Source of the DNA: Platanthera guangdongensis
Taxonomy: Eukaryota > Streptophyta > Magnoliopsida > Asparagales > Orchidaceae
DNA length: 64,000 bases
Direction: 5' to 3'
NCBI GenBank assembly: GCA_039583875.1
Contig: CM077160.1
Coordinates: forward strand, 114,409,314-114,473,313
Position 1 is the first letter of the stretch. Each line of letters begins with the position of its first letter. Shown here one piece after another: positions 21,142-32,770 of this stretch. Made by a program: the position numbers and the translations under genes. The notes under the pieces are model-generated. The model searched no databases, was not told the DNA's origin, and saw only the letters and a list, made by a program, of their open reading frames with translations.

Positions 21142-23946
21142 CTAAGGCAGCTCAGGCTCCTTGATAACTATGCCCTTTCCAGATTGAATCTTTGATTGAA
21201 CTTGAGCATCTTTGTCATCAGCAGGCTTCTTCCCTTTAAGATCTATCTTTTTCTGCTCTTCAGCCTTGATCTTCTGCCTTTCAAAATAATGATAAGGCTT
21301 TGGAAAGTACTTGCTAGGCTCCTGTGTAGTAGGAGGTAGCTTTCCCATCTTAGCCTTTCTTCTATATTGAACAATAGCCTCTTGCCTGTTCTCATGCTTC
21401 CTCCACTCCAGTTCAGAATACCACTTGCCTCTATCCTGGATATTGTCCTTAGCAGCCTTCCATGCAGTCAAGATGATATTCCTGGAAGTGGTGCTCCATT
21501 GTTCAAAATCAGGCCTAAGTTCAGCTTGCTCTCTGAACTTTTTCTTAGATAATTGTGCTTCTCGTTCTTTTAGCAAGGCCTCTTGTTCTTTCAGTATTTC
21601 CTCTGGCATAGGCTGAACCACTTTCTTAATGATGACATTCTGATTTCCCTCAAGAGGACTGTACATTGACTGTTTCTCTTGATGGATCATGTCAAAGTCT
21701 GGTGGAGGGTATATCACTTGAGCTACTTCAGCTGGCTCTCCTCCAAGATATGCAGGATTGATTCCAGACTCTGCAACATTGTCATCATCACATAAGGGTG
21801 GATATCCAAGGGTGGCTCTGATGGAATTTGAAATCCACTTGGCATGATCAGAGCCTACCTTGACTAATACCCTCTCCCCCTTTATGACTTCTCTCTCAAT
21901 GTGATCCCTAAGATCATCTTTCTGAAATCTTATCTGGGCATTCAGATAGTTTACTCCATCTTTATAGAACGGTTTTAACCTTTGAAGCTTGTCAGTAATT
22001 GCCTTATAAGAGTCTTCAATGGCAGTCTTAATAGCAGTTAGGCTCTCTTGCAATTGTTTGTCAAATTCAGCCTTGGCAGTAGCACTTGCTGTAGTCTGTG
22101 CAGTAGCTAGATTCTTCATTTCAGTTACTATTGCGTTGTGTGAAGCTGTCAAATTATCATTCATCCTTATTTGGTTCTCCAGGACATAGCCTTGCTTTAC
22201 TTCTAGATCATCAAGTTTTGTCTTTAGTTTCTCTTGATGTGTGGCCAGATAGACTACTGCATTGCCTCCCTTATGGAAACAATCAGTCATTTTCTTTTTG
22301 TTGAGATTCACTTCAAATCTGATTGACTTGATGTCTTGTGCCAGATCAAATTGCAGTGACTTATTCCCTTCATCCACATACTTTTCCAGAGCTTGCCTTT
22401 GCTCATCGAGCTTAATCTGCATAGCCACCATCAAAGAACTGTAGTCAGTAGATGGGGCAGGCTGTGGTGCAATTGTTTGCAGTGCCTTTTTATATGTCTG
22501 GCTCCTCCTCTTGAAAACTTGAAATTTCCTCTTCTTGGCTCTTGCAGCCTCTTCATCCTCTGAAGCAGATGTGCTGGCTATTTCAACCCACTCCTTAGGT
22601 AGCTCCTCAACATCCTTGTGCACTTCAGGTTCTTTACTAGCTGTCTCCTCTTGAGACCTAACCTACTCCCCCTGAACATCTATCTGCTCCCCCCCAACAA
22701 CTGGTTTTTCTACTTCAAAGTCAGTCTGTAATAAGTTTGGGAACAGCTATTCTAGTGTAAATTCTTGTGGAGGGTGACTTGGAGATTCCCTGATCTCAGG
22801 AGCATCTAATACTTCTTTATCTGCTACAGATGTGTCCTCCATAACAACATCCCGAGGTTGACTAAGAATCTGAGGTTGCTGATTAACATCAGATAATGTG
22901 TCAGTCATAACTTCATTCTCAATAGGGAAATCTAATTGGTTGATTTCAGTTATTACCTCAAGTATAGTTTGAGTAGCTTATTCACTCTCTAGTGGAGTTG
23001 GCTCATCCACAAGTAAGCGCTCCCCCTGGATGGAATCTAGGTGAATTGGGCTTGCTGAGGGTAGCTCCCCCTGCCTCTGTGTATCTTCTTGTCTTGCTGG
23101 AGATTGTCCAGCATTTCCAGTTTCTTCCTCATCAGGAGTAAAAACAACTTGCTCTTCAGAGCTGCTTGAGGATTCTTGAGCCACAGGGGCTGTCTTCTTC
23201 TTCTTTTTCTGAGGTGTGTCCTTTACTGGAGATGGCAGTTCTTTGGTCAGTACTCTATCCTACGTAGAGAAGATTCTCAAATCCATTCTCCTCATGTGGT
23301 TAATCTTAGATCCAGCTGCCTGATTCATCACCTTTGGTATACTACCAGCTAGGTATAGACTCAGTATTCTACCCATATTGGGCTTCTTCATACTTTATTT
23401 TATCTTCTCAAACACAACTGCACACCAATCAGTATTAAGTTTGAAGATAATCCTTGTCATCAAACTGAACATATAAGCAGAAATTCTGTCATGTCCCCCA
23501 GGCTTGCTCAGGATGACCTTTCCAACTATTTCAGACAAGAATTTTCCTTGGCTGTTCATTCCTTTTCTGTTGAATACTGATCCAATTTTCATGTTTGAGT
23601 CCAGTCCATACCATCTCAATGCTTCTCTAGTCTTAGAAGCAGAAACATCATCTTCTTCCTTTGTCCTTGGTAGTTGAAGGACTTTTCTTAGACTTTTAGG
23701 AGAGACCTTCACCTTGGCCCCATGAAATCTGGACTTAATCTTGAGTCCTGATTCATCTAGAGTTGCTCCATTCAGAAACTCAAGGACTTCCTTCTTCCAT
23801 ATCTTGATCGATTCTGAAACACGAAATTCTAACCCAGTCTATGCTATTAGGGTTATCACGCCTTTGATCTCGGGTTCCGTGTCATCAAATGCATGTCGCA
23901 CGAGTTCATATCCTTCATTCACATTCTCTTCCAGCTTGGGCGCCAT
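21142..23946 (-). pseudogene. element B third ORF (Sirevirus env-like)
   Basis: A single minus-strand frame of about 934 codons from ATG 23944-23946 to the stop at 21142, broken by at least five in-frame stops (among them 23839-23841, 23395-23397 and 22978-22980, and two between 22660 and 22760) and by no frameshift that I see. The N-terminal domain contains GKFLSEIVGKVILSK and ISAYMFSLMTRIIF, matching D closely and A more distantly. Next is an acidic Ser/Pro/Glu linker, then the uninterrupted 21142-22623 part: coiled coils with a Gln/Lys/Glu pattern and a basic C-terminus with SKYFPKPYHYFERQ (about 21270-21318), shared with A. No signal peptide or membrane helix is apparent. The role is unknown; a structural or nucleic-acid-binding partner of Gag is as likely as an envelope. 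Confidence 0.8.
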
Positions 23947-23983
23947 TAGGGTTTGAAGAAAATTTGAATTTGGAGAAGAGAGA

Positions 23984-24430
23984 TGTCGACACACAAGTTT
24001 GGTCTCGAAACTTTTGTGAGCGTGTCGACAAACAATGGTGAAAACCTATTTATACCTTTCTAGAATCGAAGATGAAAGGGCGTGTTAAAATACTTAAATT
24101 GTGTCGACACAGTTGAAAAGTGTCGACACTTACTTATAATGTCTCGACAACTATTTGTCGACACAAGTATAGTCGACAGAATATATGTGTCGACACTTGT
24201 ATATGTGTCGACACCACTTAGCTCGACACTTAGTCGAGACTCTACTAGACTAAATCTGTGTAAAGCCTAAGTGTCGACACCACCTTGGATGTGTCGACAC
24301 CTACCCTGCATGTGTCGAAACTAATTCTCTGAAGTGTCGACACAGACTTTCTAGATGTGTCGACACCATTTCTCTGAAGTGTCGACACCACTACTATGTG
24401 TCGACACAGACAACTCTGTGTGTCGACACC
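23984..24430. repeat. GTGTCGACAC array in the pol-ORF3 spacer (B)
   Basis: Roughly fifteen copies or near-copies of GTGTCGACAC or GTCGACA lie in the 500 bp between ORF3 and RNase H, using the same word as the LTR array. No pyrimidine-tract acceptor is visible before the ORF3 ATG, unlike in C and F. Confidence 0.9.
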
Positions 24431-24455
24431 ATTTTACTTAGCTAATTTTGAAAGC

Positions 24456-27400
24456 TTATTCTAAGTTTATCATCCCTAATTCAATTTTAAATTTATTGAA
24501 TTTGGTTTCATCTAAGGGCTTAGTATACATGTCAGCTAGCTGATTATCTGTATTAATATACTCTAGTGAAATATCTCCTTTTTCCACATGTTCTCTTAGA
24601 AAATGGTATTTTATTTCTATGTGCTTAGTCCTACTATGGGAGACAGGATTATTTGCAATAGAAATAGCACTTGTAGAATCACAAAATAATGGTGTTCTAC
24701 TTACTTGAATACCATAATCTTCTAGCTGGTGTTGTATCCATAGAAGTTGAGCACAACAACTTCCTGCAGCAACATACTCTGACTCTGCTGTAGAGATAGC
24801 CACACTTGTTTGTTTCTTGCTACTCCATGATATCAGCCTTCCACCTAGGAATTGACAGGTTCCAGTTGTACTTTTCCTATCTTTCTTGCAGCCTGCAAAA
24901 TCTACATCTGAATAACCTGTCAGTTCAAACTCTCCATTCCTAGGGTACCAAAGGCCTAGATAAGGAGTGCCCTTAAGATATCTCAGAATTCTTTTGACTG
25001 CTGTCAAATGAGATTCTTTAGGGCAAGCTTGGTACCTAGCACAGACATATGTAGCATATATGATATCTGGTCTACTAGCAGTCAAATATAGTAGGGAGCC
25101 AACTATCCCTCTATACAAAGTTTCATCTACAGGTTTCCCTGCATCATCTTTGCTTAGAGACATGCTTGACCCCATAGGAGTTTTTATGGTACTGGATGAC
25201 TCCATACCATACTTCCTTATTAACTATAGGGTGAACTTAGACTGGCATATGGATAAACCATCCTCAGTATGTCTAACTTGGAGACCCAAGAAGAACTTAA
25301 GTTCCCCCATACTGCTCATTTCAAATTGTCCTTGCATTAGTTTTGCAAACTTCCTACAAAGACCACTTTCTGTAGAGCCAAATATAATGTCATCTACATA
25401 TATTTGGACTAAGATAATCTTGCCTCTGAATTCCCTAAGGAATAGAGTCTTGTCTATTTTCCCCCTTGTGAACTTATTCTCAATGAGGAAACTAGATAGG
25501 GTCTCATACCAAGCCCTAGGGGCTTGTTTTAACCCACACAAAGCCTTCCTAAGTCTATAGACATAATTAGGTTTAGTAGAATCTACAAAACCTGATGGCT
25601 GTTCTACATAGACTTCTTCCTTCAGATTTCCATTCAGAAAGGCTGACTTAACATCCATTTGGTATACTTTAAACCCTTGATAGGTTGCATAGGCCAAGAA
25701 CATCCTTATTGCCTCCAGTCTGGCTACTGGAGCAAAGGTCTGATCAAAGTCAATACCTTCTTCCTGCCTATATCCTTTTGCAACCAGTCTTGCTTTGTTC
25801 TTTATAATCACTCCATGTTCATCCAACTTGTTCCTAAAGATCCACTTGGTTCCAATAATGTTGTGGTCTTTTGGTTTAGGAACTAGCTCCCAGACTTTGC
25901 ATCTTTTGAACTGGTTCAGCTCCTCTTGCATTGCCTCAATCCAATGAGGGTCTAGGATGGCTTCTTCAAATTTCTTTGGCTCTACCTGGGATAGAAAGCT
26001 GGAGTAGAGTACTGAACTTAGATTTCTGCTCCTTGTTTGTACCCCTTGTCTGAGATCACCAATAATTTGATTGGCTGGATGATCTTTTAGATTCCTATTT
26101 GCTGGAGGCACCCAGTCTTCAGGTTGTATTCCTTCAGCTTCTTCAACTTGCTGCACCCCTTGGTCTTCTTCTGCATCAGGTGTATCTAGTACTCCCCCTG
26201 AACAGCAGCCACTATCATCCACTTACTGACTTGCAGTAGGACCTTCTTCAATAGTAAGCTTGTCCATCTTCTTACTATTGTTGTTGTACCCAACAAAGAT
26301 CCTCTCTTGGGATTTGGCAGCAAACTTAGTTAGATAAGATTTTCCATTGTTAAGTATATAACATTTACAACCAAAGATCCTGAAATAGGATAGATTTGGT
26401 TTTCTGCCTTTCATAATCTCATATGGGGTCTTATTGTGGCTCTTGGTGATAGTAGCCCTATTAATTACATGACATGCAATGTTTACTGCCTCAGCCCAGA
26501 AATATTCAGGGAGAGATGTGTCATTTAATAGGGTTCTACCAGCTTCTATCAAGGTTCTATTTTTCCTTTCAGCAATACCATTTTGCTGAGGTGTTCTTGG
26601 TGAGGAAAATTCCTGAAATATCCCAAACTCTTCACATAGCTTTGTCATACTATCAACTGTAATTCAGTACCATGGTCACTTCTTATTTTGACCACTGTAT
26701 TGTCTAACTCATTCTGAATTTGTTTGACAAAACTATAAAAGATACTAGGTGTTTCAGATTTTTGCCTTAGGAAGAATACCCAGGAAAACCTTGAATAATC
26801 ATCTACAACCACAAATGTGTAGACCTTCCTACCTAGGCTGTGAACTGGCATAGGACCAAATAGATCCATATGCAAGAGATATAAACACCTCAAAACATCT
26901 TTGTTCTCAATGCTATTAAAGGTGGATTTGGTCTGCTTGCCCTTTTGACAAGCTGAGCATATCCCAACCTTTTTACACTTAATTTGAGGACCATTCCTCA
27001 ATAACTCTTTGCTAAAGAGTTGGCCAATTGTCTTGTAGTTTAGATGGGCTAGCCTCTTATGCCATTTGACATAATAAGAGACTTTCTCATCAGCTACAAG
27101 ACACACAGGAGATACATTGTTCTCACACATAATGTCTAGACAATAGACATTTCTCTTCCTATAACCTGTCAGAATGATCTTTTGATCATTTGACCTCCTG
27201 ATATGACAACCATCTTTGACAAATGAGATGTCATATCCTAAATCACTCAGCTGACTTATACTAATGAGGTTGTGTTTCAAACCTTTAACATAAGCCACTT
27301 GAGTAATTGTAATAAGGTTGCTAGAAATGTTACCAAAGCCTTTGATGATTCCTTTTTCAGAACCACGAAAGGTGACCTTCGGACCACCCTTGATTGGTGT

Positions 27401-27502
27401 ATAGTCCTTCAGCAATCCCCGAGTTCCAGTCATGTGCCTGGAACATCCACTGTCCAAGTACCATATTGGGGCATGGGCACTTAGACTCACCTGCAAAACA
27501 GA
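24456..27502 (-). pseudogene. element B pol (PR-INT-RT-RNase H)
   Basis: The protease motif WYLDSGCSRHMTG is intact at its start. Integrase shows the HKRLAHL and CSACQKGKQTK zinc finger, then VDDYSRF, RSDHGTE and AERKNRT. RT (about 25300-25950) has [22 protein letters not shown] and YVDD. RNase H ends TKPLDETKFNKFKIELGM. It is the best preserved pol of the window: one frameshift near 26650-26670 within integrase, then in-frame stops at 26220-26222 and one between 25206 and 25223. The pol frame is the same as gag, from which it is separated by a single TAA. Confidence 0.93.
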
Positions 27503-27505
27503 TTA
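27485..27505 (-). promoter_or_regulatory. gag-pol junction: stop plus candidate splice donor (B)
   Basis: On the minus strand TAA (27503-27505) is followed after 12 nt by TTTTGCAG|GTGAGT, a full match to the plant 5' splice donor consensus. Confidence 0.55.
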
Positions 27506-29515
27506 GTTAACCTTAGAACCCAAAGAATTCTTGGGTCCTTGGTGCTGGTTAGTTTGCCTCTTAACAAAACTACCTGTAGATTTTCTAGCAGGCAGATTGC
27601 TACTCACCTTAGCACTTGAATTGTGCCAACAGTCTATGGCAAAGTGGCCTACCTTGCCACAACACCAGCACTCAAATCTGTTGTACCTTTATTTAGGTAC
27701 AGCCCTGGCCGTTTTATTTACAGCAGGCTCCTTGTTGAGTACTGGGGCTTTTCCCTTAGACTTGGACTTTACAGTCCTGGCAGGTTTTGTAAACCCCAAT
27801 CCAGTTTTACCCTTTTGATGTACAAATTCATCTATCAAAGGTAAAATAGATTTTGGTTTAGAAAACCTTGCTACAATATCTCTCTCTTTCTGAAGACTAA
27901 TATCCAGATTTCTAATTTGATCATTTTTAAATGTTATAGTCCCCATCTGAATAACAGTAATGTGCTTCAGTCTGGCTATTTCATTTAATTTCTGATCAAT
28001 CAACTTATCAAAATCTGTTGCAGCCACTTTGAGATTAGCAATCTCCTTAGCCTGACTCTTGACGAATGATTTGCTTTTCTTCAAAGCTTGCAAAACTACT
28101 CTATATTCATCAATTAATTGATGAATGTCTCCTTCAGATTCAGATCCACTCTCATCACTTGATGCTGATGAATCTGATTCTGATCCAACACTAGAAATTG
28201 AACTTGAAGAACAATTTTGTACCTGACTTGGTCCAGGCTGATCCTGGATTTTGTCTCCTTCTGATAAGGCCATCAGTCCCTGACACTGATTGTACTCATG
28301 CTCATATATAGAGTTCATTAACTGGATGAACTCATTTTCATCTTCTTCAGCAAATAGTCCAATATAAGCTTCAGCTTCTGAATCAGTTTCTGAAGAAGAC
28401 ATATCAGACAGACTTTTGTCCTTCTTAGCAACAAATGACCTTTCCTTTTTTCCCTTGATTTGAGTCTTCTTCTTATCAGTTGACTCTTTCCTTTTCTCTG
28501 GACAGTCAGCAACAACATGTCCCTGTTTGTTACCACAATAACAAACTATCTTTGAAGATGTAGTTTTACTTGACTTGGGCTTTCTCCTGTCATACTTTGA
28601 TGACTTCTGTGAAGTGGATGGCATAGACCTCCACTGTTTCTTATTTAGAAACTTCTGAAAATGTCTTGTGAAAGCTGCAAAGTCCTCATCATTCTCACTG
28701 CTTTCAGAATTCCTGCTTTCTGACTCATCTGACCCAGTCTCAACAACTTTTGGAGGTGGAGATGGAGACTTACTTTTATATTTCCTAGTGGCTTCAGTCT
28801 TGAAAGCCACAGTTCTTTCTTTGTGCTCAACTCTGGTAGTCTTCTCTTCCTCCTTTCTTACCATTAACTGCATCTCATATGATAACAATTTTCAAAACAA
28901 TGTTGGAGGAGGTATATCTGCTAATTTGGCCATCTCCCTTATGACACAAATCTTGGTATCCCAGTCCTTAGTTAGGGATCTCAAGAACTTATCATTCAAA
29001 TCATAATTGCTGAATTCTCTTCCATAAGACATCAACTCATTGACAATCCTATAGAATTTCTTGTAGCACTCAGTTATGCTATCAGACCTTCCTTGTCTGA
29101 AGCTTTCATACTCTTGATTCAATAAAGACTTCTTGTCCTGTCTAACTTCTTCTGAACCTTCCATATAGACTATCAGTGTGTCCCACATCTCTTTAGAAGT
29201 TTTACAGTGAATCAAATTCTGAAATGTTGCATCATCTATTGCCCTTACTATAATATTCTGGGCCCTCTTGTCCATAGTGCCCAGTATAATCTCATCCTTG
29301 GTCATTTCAGAATAGTCTTTTGGAGTTCTCTGGTTTGCATCCAGGACAGATACTTTTATTGGCACATATGACCCTTCTTTGACTGTGATATAGATTCTAG
29401 GGTCAGAGGCTTCCATAAATAGTCTAACCCTTTCTTTCCAAATGCCAAAAATCTCCTTTCTACAGATTGATAACTTCATGGATCCTAGCTCTTTGTGATT
29501 CTCAGTTGAACCCAT
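27503..29515 (-). pseudogene. element B gag
   Basis: A single frame of about 670 codons from ATG 29513-29515. The N-terminal capsid part has EIFGIWKERVRLFMEASDP and FLRSLTKDWDTKICVIREM. A zinc knuckle CYCGNKQGHVVADC lies near 28500-28545, then acidic and coiled-coil stretches, and a second knuckle CWCCGKVGHFAIDC near 27630-27680. Internal stops: one at 28889-28891, where D reads Gly, and TAA at 27686-27688 just before the second knuckle. The gag ends 12 nt before the CAG|GTGAGT site. Homology to D gag is high and to A moderate. Confidence 0.88.
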
Positions 29516-29587
29516 TTTCTTGATTCTTGATTATGCTGAATCTGCCTACAGGAACTTTACTCAGACTGTTATGTCCTTTTTGAGTAA

Positions 29588-29603
29588 CCTCGCTTTGATA
29601 CCA
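29588..29603 (-). promoter_or_regulatory. primer binding site, tRNA-iMet type (element B)
   Basis: Reads TGGTATCAAAGCGAGG on the minus strand, 2 bp inside the 5' LTR. Confidence 0.85.
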
Positions 29604-29605
29604 CT

Positions 29606-31507
29606 TGAAAGAAATTGTATCTAATCACCTAGAGGGGGGGGGGGGGGGGGGGTGAATAGGTGACCTTAATCTTTTTAAACTTTTAGGCAGAATTAATCAC
29701 AGAATTCACAGAACTTTAAACAGCAAACACAGAATCAGTCACACACAGAGTACACACAGTTTTATAGTGGTTCCCCAAGGTCTGGGTACATCCACTTTCC
29801 CCCTTCGCCTATCTAGTAGTGTACTAGATTCTGCCCAACTTCTCCACTATTCCTCAGATCCTCAGATCTTACACTCAGAACCCCAAATAGGTTCCTACAG
29901 CTCAGAGTGATCCCACTCTTACAACTCAGGATCAACAGCCCTACCACTCAGTCTTCACAAAGACCTACACTCCGCCTTCAATAAGGCCTACACTCAGCCC
30001 TCAACAATTCCTACACTCAGAAAAATGAATCTCCTACACTCAGGCACACAGGCCCTACCACTCAGCCTTTATAATTTCAGGCGTACAACTCAAATCCCTT
30101 AGGATCCTACAAGAAATTAAAATTACAAAGTGTATACCCACAACTCAGAATGAGAGAGAAGAGTTGACAGGTTTCTTGATAAGTTCTTGGAAGAACTTTG
30201 CTGAGATCAACCTCCCTTGGCTTTCTTCAAAGCTTCTTGAATTAGAACGCAGTAGGGTTGAAACTCTATGCAGATGATCTTCCATCACTGCTGACTTAAG
30301 AATCAGATCTCAATCTGAAACTTTCTTCACAACCTGGTTTAATAGCTATCTTCTTAGAAGGAGCTCTCTCTCTCCAACTTCTTAGATCTTCTGATCACTT
30401 TAATTGATTCTTCAATGAATTGCTTTATTGATCACACTTCATCTGTAAAGGAGAAGGGTCTTTATATAGACTTTCTCCAAGGTGACCGGTTGATCTGGTT
30501 CCTAACGATCTTCTGACAGCTCTGACAGTTGCAGTAAACCGGCTGGAATGGCAGCTGTCAAGTCATCCAGTCACTTCTTGAATTTTCTGTAACTGTCTGA
30601 AAGTGTCGAGACAGTCAGTATTTAAGTGTCGACACTGATAGACCAAGTGTCGACACAAGTAGACTAAGTGTCTACACTAGCCTTCATGGTGTCGACACAA
30701 CTCCTTGTGTTGTAGAAATTACTTCTCAACACAGCTTCTTCAGAATGTGTCGACACTGATCATGTGTGTCGACACAAGTCCTTCTTATTCAGTACTTATT
30801 TGATTTCTGCTAAGTGTCGACACAACTCCTTTGTGTCGACACATCTTCTTGTGTTGATACTTGCTAAGTGTTGACACATCTTCTTTGTGTCGACACATGC
30901 CTTATGTGTTGAAGCTTTTGCTGAGTGTCGACACATCTCCTTTGTGTCGACACATTCTTCATGTGTTGAGACTTTGGCTGAGTGTCGACACATCTCCTTT
31001 GTGTCGACACTTGTACTTAGACTTTGTTGAAGTTTTCTGACTGTCGACACAGCCTCCTAGTGTCGACACTTGTACTTGAACATTGTTGATGTTTTGCTGA
31101 GTGTCGACACAGCCTCCTAGTATCGACACTTTTGATGCCGACAAAGTTCCACTAGGTGTCGACACTGCTTCTAAGTGTCGATACAGATTCTTTAGACAAT
31201 TCTTCACTGAGTGTCGACACTGCCTGTATGTGTCGACACTTTTCCTCTGGTGTCGACTCTGCATTCCTGGTGTCGACACAATGACTCCAAGTGTCGACAC
31301 AGCTTCTCTGGGTGTCGACACAAGTCTTCTTAAGTGTCGACACTTTTCTTCTGGGTGTCGACACATGGACTTAGAAACTTTTCTGCTTTCCCTGCAATTA
31401 CTTAACCTGCACACATAAACTCAAAACACATCAAATACATCTTGATGTATATCATTGAGTAGTGTGAGGCTTCTTCAAATCAGGTACATATTTCAATATA
31501 CCCAACA
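29606..31507 (-). repeat. element B 5' LTR
   Basis: 1902 bp, aligned along its length with 18974-20866. TATA box inverted at 30461-30468, conserved block at 29761-29795. A run of 19 G on the plus strand (29634-29652) replaces the 9-G run of the other LTR. The TSD copy TCTAC follows at 31508. Confidence 0.95.
30599..31364. repeat. palindrome array, word GTGTCGACAC (element B 5' LTR)
   Basis: By eye I count 24 exact GTCGAC cores between 30629 and 31364, plus variants such as GTGTTGACAC and GTATCGACAC. Unit order matches the 3' LTR array. Confidence 0.95.
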
Positions 31508-31512
31508 TCTAC

Positions 31513-32424
31513 ATAATCCGTCTGGTTGGCGACCAAGTTTTGCCTTGGTGGTTTGGCGTCTTTGCTGGGGTTCTTGCTGTGGTGGTGCGACCTCAATGAG
31601 CTTATTGTCTAGTCTAGTCACAGCGGCCTGTTCTTGTGTCCGCAGCTTGGAAGATACACTTGGTTCTCACAGCGAGATAGGGCGGTTATCCTATCGAGTA
31701 GGGCGGTGATCACACTCCTCTCCGCGACTATAAATAGGACCCCTATCATATCAAAAATACCGAGTGAATAGTAAGTGAACTCGTGTAAAGTTGATGCAGT
31801 TAGGTTTTTCTATCTGCGTGGTTTAAAGAGGTTGATCGGGTTGTGCAGATTGCGCTGAGGAGCCAGGGACTTGGTTCTGACTTCGATCAGGGTCGGTGTA
31901 GATTTTGCGATTTGCAACTAGCGGGTAGCAGTAGGTCACGACTAGTGACCAGGCGGTTTTTCTTATGCAACTTATTTCCCAGTTCAATAAACTGTTCGCC
32001 TTTGGCGGCTTGTTCTGTTCGGTGGCAGCAATAGTTTGCGTGATATGGCGGGTAGGCAACCTCGCAGTCAGGTGGCTTGTAGTTCAGCATATAGAGTTCC
32101 TTTCAGCATTGGAATAATGGGCAATCTGCGTGGTTAGGTTACAGATTGGTGACTTAGCAGGTTCAATGGACTTTGTAGTGGTTAACATTAGAGCCAGCGG
32201 TTACTCTCTGAGTCCGCGCGACTTATTTTTGCCTTGTATTTTCTCTACTTCCATCAGGTACATTGGCAATCATATCTCATCATGTATGCCTTGCTCTGTA
32301 AAGATTTTTTACAGTACAAGATTCTTGTTTTTCTGGTTGCATTTGGTTGCTTGGGCTCAGATAGGTTGAGTGTTCCTGCTCTTGGTGTTCCGTTTCCCGC
32401 TTATCACAAATTTTTACATCATAT
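31513..32424 (+). repeat. element E 5' LTR, right part
   Basis: Continues the E LTR after element B and aligns with 56730-57540. TATA box TATAAATA at 31729-31736 (3' copy 56945-56952). It ends near TTTTTACATCA, a few bases before a primer-site-like sequence. Confidence 0.75.
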
Positions 32425-32427
32425 TAG

Positions 32428-32440
32428 TGGGATCAGAGGC
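32428..32440 (+). promoter_or_regulatory. primer binding site, degenerate tRNA-iMet type (element E)
   Basis: TGGGATCAGAGGC differs by few bases from TGGTATCAGAGC and lies at the LTR end, 70 bp before the gag ATG. Confidence 0.6.
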
Positions 32441-32508
32441 TGAGCAGTGATCAACCATCAGTTTTGCCTTCATGCTTCTGAGAGTCTTTAGTAACTAAGG
32501 TGATTGCA

Positions 32509-32581
32509 ATGGAATGTGCATTCACAAGAGGTCTTAGAATTGAGCTCCTTAATTCGACTAACTTCAAGAAGTGGAAGTCGT
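32509..32581 (+). pseudogene. element E gag, N-terminal fragment
   Basis: ATG 32509 opens 24 codons with LLNSTNFKKWKS, the N-terminal motif of plant copia gag. It is interrupted at codon 25 by element C; the same frame continues at 52722. Confidence 0.75.
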
Positions 32582-32770
32582 TGTTGGATCCCTAATTGAA
32601 TTTGGGCTAGGTTCACTAAACTAGGATGTTTGACCCAACATGTATAGCCAGGTTCATGTTTGTGTCCTAGAGTTTAGGCCATATCTTTAGAGTCAACAAT
32701 GCTTGGACCTGCCAACAACAGACTGCACAAGACTCCAAGACTTAGAGAAATTTCAAAGACTCAGAAAATG
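32582..32770 (+). repeat. element C 5' LTR fragment (first 189 bp)
   Basis: Matches 51001-51208, apart from a 19-bp tandem duplication present only in the 3' copy. It stops at GAAAATG (32770), where gag sequence starts abruptly. The palindromes, TATA region, U5, primer site and front of gag are missing, so one deletion joined U3 to gag. Confidence 0.9.

Larger units (their letters stand above)
18974..31507 (-). mobile_element. element B: complete Sirevirus-type Ty1/copia retrotransposon, minus strand
   Basis: The 12.5-kb element has LTRs at 29606-31507 (5') and 18974-20866 (3'), a perfect 5-bp TSD TCTAC (18969-18973 and 31508-31512), a primer site, gag, pol, a third ORF and a polypurine tract, all on the minus strand. 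It splits the 5' LTR of element E. Its coding regions carry in-frame stops and one frameshift, fewer than in C or D. It is a relative of D: the gag and ORF3 proteins align and both use the GTGTCGACAC word. Confidence 0.96.

Noticed and set aside
21367..22444. Plus-strand ORFs opposite B ORF3
   Set aside because: Antisense shadows of the 493-codon minus-strand frame, which shows coiled-coil composition and homology to D and A.
31455..32443. ORFs between elements B and C as a host gene
   Set aside because: The stretch aligns with 56730-57540 and is the right part of the E 5' LTR.
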